Translations under genes and position numbers: made by a program
Notes under the pieces: model-generated
The model's database searches: none
What the model was told of the DNA's origin: nothing
Seen by the model: only the letters and a program-made list of their open reading frames with translations
Assembly: GCA_033026295.1 (NCBI GenBank)
Contig: CM065185.1
Span: 7,750,001-7,814,000 of the forward strand
DNA length: 64,000 nucleotides
From: Channa striata
Taxonomy: Eukaryota > Chordata > Actinopteri > Anabantiformes > Channidae
Reading direction: 5' to 3'
In this document: positions 41,499 to 54,300 of the stretch, piece by piece
Numbering within the stretch: position 1 is the first letter of the stretch
How the letters are laid out: each line of letters begins with the position of its first letter

Positions 41499-44400
41499 GT
41501 GAGTTGTGAGGCTCTTGTCTCCCCTCTTTGTTTCCTTCAACCACTTCAGCTCCAGGTGCTGCAGAAACTAATCAGCAATTTTATACATAAAGAAACAGTG
41601 TCAATCGTTCCAGGCTATGTCAGCACACAAGTGCATTTAGTGAAAGAAGGAGAGGGAATGATAGGATAAGAGGAAGGCGAAGAAGACAGATGAAAAGAAA
41701 GATGGGAGGGAGAAATGGAGGTGGGGACAGCTGCAGCAGATTACAGGAAAAAACCCCTCCTACGTAATTCCTTCTATAGACATAAATGCAAAGGAGAGGT
41801 CTGATTTGAACGTTGTAAGTGAAAACTGACATGCAGAGGATGTTTGCAGACATGCTCAGTGGGAGCTGGAACACCTCCAGACCCATTTATGCAAGTTTAG
41901 TCGGCCATCTGTTCCATTACAACTATGCATAAAATCCACAATTACGGAACAAAAAGAAAGAACATCTCAGAGCCGCTGGTCTCTGGTGGATCGTATTGCA
42001 AGTTTGAGGTCCCAAAGATAAGTTCCTCTCCTTAATTACTTTCTTTGCAATTAGTATGCATGATGGTAGCTGGTCAGCCCAAATTGTCATTAACAAGAGA
42101 AACTGCATCACTCATTTCCAAAATTAAAACATTACCTTTCTTCTTGGTGATTAAGCTCTGAAAGCATAAAGTTATTACTCCATGTTTTTGTAATCCATTT
42201 TTATTGCACAACCCTATACCCAAATTAAAAAAAGGATCTCTACATTACTAAAAAACAAGCATCACCTCCCAAAGACAAGGACAAGACCACTTTCTTATTT
42301 ATCACCACAAAATCTCCCTCAAGGACTCAACTAAGAACCGCAACATAACAAACAGAGACATGTGGATAATGGAGTGTACTGTAAGTTGTGATGATGGACA
42401 GCTGGCAAATTGTGTTCCAGGTAGACTGTAAATACGGCACATCCATATAATGACTGTAATGTCCTGTGGTTCACAAGATGTTCAGGCTGTTAAAAAGAAC
42501 AAACTGTGAACGCTTTTGTGGGTACAATTTGAATTTTTGGCAGTGGTTGATGCCTGGTGAGTAGATGTGGAAGCAGATGATATTTTGTTAATTTAGGAGT
42601 AGAAAAGGATCAACTGATTTATTTTCTAAACAATGTAATGCTGAATACAGGAAAGCTGCAATCCTTGCAACTGAAAGATCTTATAAAATTGGACTGTCAG
42701 CCTTAAGACAGTGTGTTTGAACAGTATCTAGTCTAAAGGGGACAGCTTCATATTTGGGAAATATGCTTTTTGGTGTTGGTAATAAAACTTTGATACCACT
42801 CTTAGATGTAAGTGGTTTACCATAAAGACAGTAAATGGCTGACTCCAGGACTAAACTGCTTTCAGATATTGTTTACACTGTGTTTGAATATGTACCTCAG
42901 GCATTTGACAGGAACTTTGGGGTCCATTTGACCACATATTCTTTGTAGTGTAAATGCTAATCTGTCCTGATGCATCCTTGACAAAAAGGTTACAGGAAAA
43001 TATGTCCTGTAACATTTGACTTTTTAGTGGAAGTGATGCAACAGTAATTCATGTAACTTTCACTTCAGAGAAAATCCCCTCAGTATGGTAGACTGTTCAA
43101 TGTTTCTGTATAAAGGTGATGACATCGATGACCTTAACAACTACCTAGTCATGTAGTGTTTCTACTAAATCATACAGTTACAAGTGACGTCACAGCTCTG
43201 TGTCTTCCTAAAGGTGAATCATGTCCATCAGGTATTAGACCTATTACTGGCCAAATAGCAGGTCAAAGTAACATTTTACTGTACTCATTTAGATCTGTCT
43301 AAGACTTTTGAATACTAGCAGTCACAGTATTTTGTTAAATAAAATGATTCTTGTGGCTTTCAAAATTCAGCTTTATAAAGGTGTTCCACAAGGATCAGTA
43401 TTGGGCACCCTACATTTTATTTTCTATATCTTGTATAGCCAAATCAATGAATGCTCTTTATAGAAATATAAGTTATTTTGTACAATCTAGCATTATGCAG
43501 ATTTCCCTCTCTTTAGTACAACCTGGACATGTTTCCAGTGTCTCAAACAGACAACCATTTAAGAAAACGCACAGGGAGAACATGAAAACTCCACACAGAA
43601 AGGGTCAAGGCCAGCCAATGGATTCGAACTGGGGACCTTCTGGGTGACAGCACTAACAAATGGCCCAGTTTCCTTTGCTCTTGATAAATTAACTAAAAAA
43701 ATCACTTTACAAATGCCTGATGAAATAAAAATTCAACTATGTGAATGTAAATTAGGTATCTGTCTTCAATAGACGTTAGAGAAGTTGGAGAGACTGATTC
43801 CTCTGAGAGACTTTAACGTTATTAATGCACATTACCAGCAATGTGGATCCTTTGTTGCTCTTTCTGTAGTTTCTTCCTCTTTTTTTATTTAAGGTTTTCA
43901 TCTTATCTGATTTAAAGATCTGCAAAGCTGCAAAACAATATTGATGATTGACTGGACTGATGTTTGTTTGGGTGATTGAAGTGCATTTTTCTTAACTTTG
44001 TATATGTACAGAATTGTTTTTCCCAGCAATACAGTTTGGATTTATTGATTACATTAAGTTTACCAAACATACAGTAACAGGTGGAACGATACTGAATAAT
44101 TCATTTTTTCGAGGAAAAAATGCTCTTGTTTTGTTTTGTGTCTCTTTCATCAGATTTGTCAGCATATTTGTGGACATTTTAATGCAAAAATCACTACGTA
44201 TAAACAATGTTTGGCACAAAACAGTCAAATTGAATTTGCACAGCACAACTTGCAGATATTGTTTTTAAAGATACACAGATATCACACTTAACCATACCTG
44301 CAGTTTTCTGTAAACTCAGAGGAGGGCTGAGAGAAATAAAAACAGGGTGTCTGTTAACGACAGTGCCCCTTAATATCACTTCCAGCTCTCTGCCCCTCTG

Positions 44401-47400
44401 TTTTTGTTTCATCCCATCTGTTACATCGATGGTAGAGGGTTCACTTGTCATGTCCCAATTTACACCATTCAGTTTCTTTTACTCTACCCCCAGTCTCTGA
44501 CTCTACTTTCTGCTGTCTGTCTTATGGTTTCAGCTCTTTTCTGTGGAATCTGTGATTCGGTGATTACATCTGATTTAGGGGAAGGCAGTGGGGGCGTTCT
44601 TCAGCACAGAGAGATGCTCTCAGGGGGTTCAGCATGTGAAAGCTGTCCAATCTAAATGCAGATGGAAATATCTTTCGGTGATTCAATTCCACCATGTGCA
44701 ATCTCTCAAATAAGGCTCAGATTTTTTTTTACAGGATTCTGTTGTTAAAGCCCATATTAGTTTTTCTAATTGGGTGTATTTGACTAATAGTGAAGACTGA
44801 AATGGAAAGGATTAAACCTGATTAAAACTTCAGAATGTTGCCTTCTGCCTTTCTTAGTTTGTTTAGAGGCACTGTGGCACCTTATAGGTCATGTTACTCC
44901 TTACATTTAAGAGCACACACAGCTGGTTATTGGTTATTGATGAGAATTGCTGCATTTATTTTTGATAATTGTTTTTCAAAGGTATTTTACAAACAAACAT
45001 GAATAAATAATTGACCTCAGCATTGTTTCTCTCATTTAACCCTAAATAAATTAGTTTGACAGTTGAAGCCATTTGTGTGAATAGTGAGAAGATAGAGATG
45101 AGAAATGAATGGATTTTATAGAAATGGACATAATTAACGTGGAGCCTGTGAGCCACTATGGTCACGTGTGTGTGTTTTTTAGTTCATCTGTGTACACCAA
45201 GTGTGTGTGATCCTAATTGAAAACAAACTTCTTCAGTATTGAGTGGGAACACAATATGTGAAATTTCTCATTAATCCCAGAGGTCTTGTTAGCAGACACC
45301 TACAGTACAGCAGCCTACATTTTCTTTTGCCTACATCTCATTGACTGTTTAGTAATATGAGGTTGGCCACTGAGTATTTAACATAATCCAGTTATGATTT
45401 GTTCCCTTGCTGTTCTTCTCTAGGTGCATCCTCCTCCATCGTGAACATGCGTAGGATCACCCATCCTACAGTACAACAAGCGCTGGCAGGCAAAGCTGTC
45501 CTTCCCTGTGTCTTCACCCTCCACACCAGCTCCTTGAGCCAGCCTCCCCACCTCCTCTGGACTCGCATCAGGCTACCAACAGGACAGGGTGCTCCTCTGG
45601 AGCAGGTTGTGCTTTCAGCTAAAGGTGAAACAAAACGCATAATAAATAATAATAAATCTGATGAAACATTTGATTGAGACATATTACTCACATAACTACT
45701 AGCACTCTAGGAGTGTGAACCAAATATTTTTACATTAACAATAGATTGGGTGACTTTGGATGTGACAAAGGTCATTTGGAGATAGTTATTGCCTGTCTCT
45801 ACTTGTTAGAGTATGTAAAGTATGAATCTGAAGGCCTGATGAGATAATGACAAAGACAACAGCAGCTTGAGGAATTAAATGAATTAAAGTTTCTTACAGT
45901 AATACTTGGAAAGGACATGGAAATCCTCCAAACCTCCCTAAATGAAAGGTTAAATACTGACTGAAATCATATACCCATGTCCTCCTTTTGCATCTTTACA
46001 TTCATTCTTATGGTTTTCCTCCCCAGCTTTACTGTTTGGGTTCATTGTCACAAAAAGCCATAAAACCCCACTATATATGTTACAGTCTCTGCTCAGAACC
46101 ACATGATTATCAACACGCTGGTAAATGTCGAGTAGCATTCAGCAGCTTAATCTTGCTCCGTATCTGGTACATGTAGTTGACATTGAAAACTTCGGTTGGT
46201 GATCACACACAGGCCTTTGAAGCAAAGCAAAGACAAAGATCTTGACAAGATGACAATAGCAGCTCCTTTAGTTAAAATGAAAAAAGTCCCCTCAGTTGTA
46301 GATTATCTTAATTTCTCTGTCTAGTTTGTCCTAAAGTTTGTTTTGTACATCAAATCTGCAAACATTTGTAATGATAAAAAACTCCTTTTTGTGCCAAAGG
46401 TGACGTAATCAAGGTGAATAAGGCTTTCATTGGCCGCATTACACTGCCAGGATACACTGCCAATCCTCTGAACGCTACCATGGAGATCTCCAGTCTCCGC
46501 ACCAACGACTCAGGCACTTACCACTGTCAGGTTGTCATGGGCAACGACTATGAGAGAGACACTGTGCCACTGGTGGTCTCCGGTAAGTGCAGCAGCCGCT
46601 GACGGAGATTCATTGTGAGAAAAGTTTAGTGCCACAGCTCTCTAAAGGAAACATTTGAACTTGCAGAGATGTTGCTGACAGGCTGAGCCGTGTTAACACA
46701 AAAGACTTAAAATTCTTCTTCAAGCTGATTTATGTGTTTTCTTGCACTGCAGGCTTGTTGTGCTAATGTCTGATAGATAATGGTTTAAAAGTGTCTGCCA
46801 GCCTCTCCCTTTTTAAATAACACATTTGGTCACTATACCATAAATCATAATGACTTAATTAATGACGCTTACTGCGATTGTGATGTTTTCTTATCTCGTT
46901 TTCCACTGGCATAATGGTATAATTCTAAATGAATGTTTTTGGAGTGTTAAGATTTATGTGAGCTCATCTGTTTCATGGTTAAAATCACATTTTCACTGAT
47001 TACATCCTAGTGACTTGGTTCTGTCTACATTTGCCATATATCAACACCTATTTCTACTTGTGTAGGTGTGGTGTTCCACTACCAGGCTTCCAGCACTCGC
47101 TACGTCCTATCATTTGCTGAGGCACAGCGGGCCTGCCAGGAAAACTCAGCTCAGATTGCCACCCCAGCCCAGCTGTGGGCAGCGTACTACGACGGCTTCA
47201 CCAGCTGTGCGGCCGGCTGGTTGGATGATCAGACTGTCCGGTGAGACATTCATTAATGTCTTTCTGCTTGTGTCACCCGTATATTAGTACTGACTGGCTG
47301 CAGTGATTCCTGCCTGCTTTTGACACTGGGCTCTCAGCTGATAGTTATTTGTATAATTGATTCATCCTGACTCGAGCTTTGATGATCAGCTGAATATTCA

Positions 47401-48283
47401 AATGGAAATTAGTTCTTCAAGCAGAGGCATTCTCTTGTATCAGCTTTTCTGGTTTAAAGCTGTGGTGTTTATTCTTGTCTTAAATATTTTTAGACAAGAC
47501 TTTTAAAGAATCAACTTAGGTTTTGGGAAATTGAGATGGATGATATTTTAGTTTTCTGACACCAGGCCAAACAATTGGAATCAGCAGATCCACCATAACG
47601 GAAAATTAAGATTAGTTGCAGCCCCACTATTAAAAAAAATACATAATTTGGTGATTTGATGACCAAAAAAAGTACAAAGGGCTCAGATTATTTTTAACTC
47701 TAAATAAAGACTAATGTGCTTTCACAGAGATTGAAAACATTTATTTGTATTCATTTGTTTATGGGTTTTTTTTGATGTTGATCAAACAAACAGTTATTGA
47801 AAATGAGATAATCATAGATATTAAAGTAGCCTAGCTTTTTTTATATGCTATGAACACATTTTTTTATTTACGGTCATTTCATATGCTTCAGGATTGTGTT
47901 CTTTTATTGTTTTTAAACATTATATTATTGTTTAATTTCTACTTAATTTAGTCTAATCCCTTGACCTTTAAATAAATTGTAAATATGACTTTATGTATGC
48001 CTGACCGTTAAAATCATATTAAATTAAACAATTTAAAATGTGAACTGAGATTATGTTCATGCATTAAACTGTCCACAGGACATTTATGGTACTTTTTTCT
48101 TTGATTGGTAAAATTAGTTTTCCCATTTATTATTCCCATATTGTTGTTTCCACAGTTATTCTGTCCAGCTGCCAGAGATTGGTTGCTATGGACACAAGGA
48201 GTACTCCGCTGGAGTGAGGAATTATGGGAAAAGGGACCCAAAAGAGCTGTTTGACGTGTATTGTTTTGCAAAAGAACTAGATG

Positions 48284-48339
<56 letters not shown>

Positions 48340-51300
48340 ATGTTTGTCTTTTTTTCCTTGTGAGGACACTCATTGACATAATGGATTCCCCAGCCCATAA
48401 CCCTTACTCTAACCCTAACAAAAACCTAATTCTAACCCTGACCCTAAAAGCCAGTCTTGACCCTCAAAAAGCCGTTTGCAGATGTGTGGACCAGCCAAAA
48501 AGCTTCTCACATCAATGGCATTAATACAAAATTTGTCCACGGAAGGCTATAAAAACATGCCTATTAAAACATGTCACAGTTTTACACCAGTGTTTGCATA
48601 GTCCTAAAAGAACATCTCACAACAACATTATTTTATTTTTAATCTTTTTCCTACTCCATTTGTTGTTTACAATATAAAAACCCCATCCGTGAGTCACCTC
48701 CATGACATGCTTCTTCATTAAAGTGAAGATGTGTTGTTTTCTTTTGAGCCAATACTCCAAACACCATCCTGTTGTTGAAAAAGCTTGCTACTGCAACAAT
48801 TGAGAATCAGGGCTAAAAATAGTCCCCCAAAAGCTGCTCACTCCTTTTATGAATAACACTTACAAAAAAAACACTGCTTCCAGCTATTTTAGGAAATTAT
48901 TTATGACTATTCTTTAAATTAAACTTCCTATTTGTTACCTGCTTTTGTAGACTTAGGCAGTAAGAACAAAGGTGCTTAGACAGGATGAAGAAGCGACAAG
49001 CACCATTATATATTATTACTGTATGTGTACTTTAATATCCGGATGTTGACTTTGTAGAAATCTGGCAGGCAACATGTTCTTCTTGACAAGCTGTCTCATG
49101 TGTCTCTCCTCCAGGTGAAGTGTTTCACTCCTCAGTCCCTGGCAGGTTGTCACTGTCTTCAGCATCAGACCGCTGCGTGTCCCTCGGGGGGCAGCTGGCT
49201 ACCGTGGGGCAGCTTTATCTGGCTTGGAGAGCTGGCCTGGACAGCTGTGCCCCTGGTTGGCTGTCTGATGGCAGCGTCCGCTACCCAGTAACGTGGCCTC
49301 GCCCCGACTGTGGAGGGAACCAGCCGGGAGTCCGCACCATCACACCCAACAGCACTGCAGACAACACCACAGCACTATATGACGCTTACTGCTACAGAGG
49401 TTATTTTTGTTACATTCGCTGTTTTTGTTTATGGAAAGGCTGTCAAAAGTAAATCATTAATAATGTAACATAGACAGCAAGGAAATACATTAACTGAATC
49501 ATGTGTAACTGAAATAATCTTGAAATGTTGTTCCATATATTTGCGATTGATTGGGGTGTGTAAAATGGCATCAAAACAAGATGAATACACACATTCAACT
49601 GTTCTCTCAGTCATAACAGAGGTGTTGATATTGCTGTGGAAGCCTTGCGTGCTATGAATGTAGTAACAATGAAAATAAATGTCATTGCCACTGTTGTAAC
49701 TATGGCAACTCATTTCATGATCCACTGTATCTATCCCACCTTCATGTATCTGTGAAACTGCTGGATTGACAGAAGTAGTGGGAGAGAAAAAGAATGAGAG
49801 ATGCGATCGTTGAAGTAGCTCAGTTTAGGTTCAGGTTTTGTGTTGATTGATATTGGCCAATTTCTGTAAAATGAAAAACAGTAAAGCTTTGAGACAAATA
49901 GGATAAAATCCTTCAGTGACTGCCACGTGAACAGCAAACCTTTTCAACTTGTTTCCCAGGTAAAGTGAAGAATACTGGCTCCATCTCTCAGATCTACACC
50001 TCTCTGTGGAAGCCCTGGAGCTACCTCACAGGCCTAGGTGATGCTGACTCTGCAGGGACAGGCTTGACTACAGAGCAAACTGCCGTTACGAAAGGTAGCA
50101 GATATGTAGCAGCATGAAGCTGATTAATCTGATAAACAAATAGATAAACATAGTAAAAATACATACATCTGACAGTAATTATCATGTTCTTTACATGATC
50201 ACCCCTGCAGGGTCCACAGATGTCAGTCCTGGTTCACCTTCCAACTGGACAGGATTAGTTGACCTAGAAGAGGAGGATGCACTTCACAGCACTGATCCTT
50301 GTGAGACTAATATTGATGGCTGTAAAAAAAAAACTGTTTGTGTTGACCAAAGACACCACAGATTCTCATTCATCCATTTACCTCCACAGCTGCAGACCCC
50401 TGGTCTTCTGAGTCCTCAGGGTCCTACGTGATCCTCCAGCTAAACCCAGGTCAGAACTACCTGACTGGGGAGAGCCACAGGAGCCTGGGCCTGACTCGGA
50501 GGAGTTTTTCCGACCCCCGGTTCACCCTACTCCTTTGCAGAAGAAGGTTGCTCTGTTTTTAAGCTTTAAGTATTACGTTTGAAGAATACTCCATCACTCA
50601 TTCAGCTTAATGTCACTTTTTATCTCAGGTGATCTCAAAAATTGTAAAATCAGTTTGGAAGCCTTGGAACTACCTTGTGGGGACTGGAGATGAGGAGGGA
50701 ACCCAAGTGCCAAGTGGAGAGGTGGCAGAGGAGGAGACAGCTGTAACAAAGACTGATGAAGAGTCCAATCCATCCAGCACAGCATCATCACCGGGTGAAT
50801 GGATTATTATTACTTTTGATGAGTAAATAGACAGGCCAATTAGCTGAAATCTGTTACAGCGCTTGATGTTACTGAATCAGTGTTTTTAGTGTTATTATAC
50901 TAGGGTACGTGCTAATAGAACAGCACAGGGCCGCAGCAACAACATGACGAAGGTTCAGTCTGTGAAGTTGGGGAAACATGACTTGGGCAACACAACAGAG
51001 CAGTAGGAAGATCAGGATTACAATATGAATAAGTTCATGTAACACAGTTCATTCGAGGCGTACAAAGATATAAAAGGAGGAAAGTTCTGGAACAGATGCA
51101 TTTTGTTCCCTTGGAGCCAACAAAAGCTCGAATTTTGGAGTCAAACTGCAGTTACGCTGACCTTTGTGTGTAGCTCAGGCTGCGTCTCCTGTAGGTCACT
51201 AAAGACCAGTAACTGACCCCAGGTGTGACACATTTCAGCTGTTTCCTTCCATGACATTGGAGTTGGATCTAAATAGCTAAAACAGTTTATTGTTCCTGTG

Positions 51301-54300
51301 ACCTTTACTTGTCCATTATGTGTTTGGGAAGAATTTATAAGAAAGGTCACTCTCCGTGTAATAAAAAAAAGGTGTGGCGATTTAGTCTACATGTACTTCC
51401 TATTTTCAATTAGCATTTGGCAGGCAATGTTTATCAAAGCATCAAAATGACATTTTAATGTCTAAATTTTGTCCATAACAGGTGACAGATGTAGTGTCTA
51501 TAATTCTTACCAATCCTTTAATTGATTTTGATAAATGTACAAGATCATGGTCAGACTTGTGACCTGTCCAGGGTGTACCCCACCCCTCACCCAGTGACAG
51601 CTGGGATGGACTCCAGCCCCTCCTGTTATAATTGTGTAAAGAATAACCGTAAAACAAATCTTTAAAAATGTCTACAAATGCCTCTCTTGAGCTGGATGCC
51701 CGTGAGTCACAGAAACAGCATCAGGGAACTGTCATATTTTCTTCAAACATGGCCACAGGTGGATAAACTCAGCACCTCTTTCTTACATCCATCCACACCT
51801 AGTAGCTTTACCCGGGTCTTTTTGTGCTGGGAATCGCTGAAAGTGGTTTTCAAATGATTTAATTCTGATGCAGTTTGTGGAACTGGCCTGCTACTGTGTG
51901 TGTTTGTGTGTGTGTGTGATAAGTTTTAGGCCATAACATGTATGTTTTATTTAATTGTATTAGCTTCAAATTGCTCATCTCAGCTAATTTTATGGTTTTC
52001 AGACTGATTTCTTTGCAGCTCAGCAGCACTGTTGAGTGCAGGGATGGCAGGGATGTTTACAAGTTAAGAAAGAAGTTGGTGATTGAAGAGTAGGTCACAT
52101 CCTTGACAATTCAACAGTGTGTTCATTAATTTTGGGCATAATTACTTTGATTAATATGAGGCATGCATATTTATTTGCCTATTCAGCTATTGAATTCCCC
52201 CAAAATCCTGGTTTGTTAGTTGCAATTATGACTTGGATATTGACTGAAATGGCATTTGCAAATCACAAACTGGTAATTATTGTAACTCTCGCATGACACA
52301 AACACAGCATAGCTTTATTTGGAACACTCACATTTTCATTCAGTGTTGAAAGACCTTTCAATCAAATGTCGCCCTCTAATTAGCAAACAATTTTGTGTAG
52401 CTCACCTGTATAAAAGTCTTTGTCAGTGAAATAGCTTTTATTAGTTTATCCATCCCTCATATATAGTTTTATTTATCCCAGTGACAATAATATTTATCAT
52501 ACTGTAGAGGCATATTAACACTTTTTCCTCACAGTGTCCACAGAGCTTTGCCAGCTGGTGTTGATAATATTGAAGTGTAGATGGTGCCAGTAAAGTGGAG
52601 GAGAAAACGAGCTGATGGATAGCTCCGACAGCCTAAAGTGTTTGTTTTGTTTCCCTCAGCAAAGCAGAGAGAATCCATGAGATAATTTTCACTTTCTTCG
52701 TCACTCCTGGATTTGCCTTTTGCACTTTTTTCTATGTCTGCACTTCTGACTTCTCTTGTTCTTTTCTTCTTGTGTGTTTTTTGCCCTCTGCAGGTTTGAT
52801 TTCACGGTTTACCAGTCCCTTGAGTGAGAAGTCTACACCAGCCAGTGAAGACTCACCCACGCATCTTGCATCTACCTTGGCTGCCTCCAATATTCCTACT
52901 GTGACTACAGAAAGCGCCAAGAGTTGGGAGAATTCAGAAACATACACATCCACCGCCTCCAGCTCTACAGCTGAAATCACCTCATCTAGCGGGGAGACAT
53001 GGGTCCGTGTCGAAGCGGACACCACAACCCAGCTGGTTGACAAGAGGGAAGAGACAGTGTCCATAAAAACCAGTGGAAGAGGAGGGAGAGGAAGGGGGAA
53101 GAAGAACAGAGGGGAGGACAGGAACAGAGGGGAAAAAGACAAAGCTGAAGATGAGGGGAGTGGAGAAATCACTGGTGCAGAAGCAAAAGGGGAGATACAA
53201 GTCTCACGGCGACCAGTTGGAACAAGTAAACCCAGAGAGAGATCCAGAGAAAGATCTAGAGAGAGGGGTCACAGGAAGGGACAGTCCACAACCACTACCA
53301 TAACTTCTGCCGCTAGTACCACCACTCCAACCACTGCCAGTCCTGCAGAGGCCACAGTGATGACCACAACCGGGTCGCAGAGTATTGATGGTCCTACATC
53401 CATATCTTTGTCCACTTTAACTGCAGAAAATGCATCACAGTCAGTCTCACCAGACATTTATGAAATACCATTTTTATCAGCCTCACCGTCATTGTCATCT
53501 GCTCCATCAATGTCTCCTTCACCATCCTCATCATCTTTACCATCACCGTCATCGTTGCCGTCACTGTCAACTTCACCATCATCATCACCATCACCATCAT
53601 CAACACCATCACTGAATCCCTTACCATTATCATCATCACCATCGCCATCATCATTACCTCCACTGTCACACTCACCGTCACCACCACCAACACTATCATC
53701 TCTGTCATCACTGTCACCATCATCGTCAATTTTACCATCAACATCACCATCTATCTCACCAGGCCTTTATGAAACACTATCCATATCACCGTCACCATCA
53801 CAGACTCTATCAGTAGATCTATATGAAACTCCATCCATGTCGCCGTCACAATCAGCGTCAGTATCCCTGTCTGTCTCAGGAATCATGTCCTTTTCGGAGT
53901 CATCCCCATCTCAATCCCTAATAGAGTCCCGAACTCCCTTACCCTCCCCATCTATACCCCCGTCCTTCTTTTTCACATCTCCCCAAACTTCTACACCATC
54001 ATCACCCCCTACACATCCCCCATCACAGACTCAGACAATTGAATCAGGTGACCCGACTCCATCTCCTAACTCAGACAATGAGGACAGCACCACTAGCCTC
54101 TTTACATCCCTTCCCTGGGCCCCAGTGGAGAAAGCAGTTCTGAATAGCTCTCTGGATTACCCTTCACTACTGTCAGGGCCCCCGGATGAGGAGGAGCCCA
54201 CTTGGTCTCATGCTGTCGGTTCAGGGGCCATGTTACCTGGCAATATGGAGGAGGAGAGTAGCAAAGGATCAAACATCAGCTCAGTAACGCTCAGTCCAAC

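Noticed and set aside
48395..48455. Interstitial telomere or chromosome fusion site
   Set aside because: Only a few degenerate units embedded in a known-looking dispersed repeat; no long TTAGGG array.
50195..50431. Single continuous exon 9-10 reading through the intron
   Set aside because: It runs to a TGA and would truncate the protein before the mucin-like region, and it passes through a poly-A run and an intron-like segment with a clear donor and acceptor.
52732..53750. Minus-strand frames of 118-146 codons opposite exon 12
   Set aside because: Antisense shadows of the low-complexity mucin-like exon (for example a Met/Val/Thr-rich frame opposite the Ser-Pro run).
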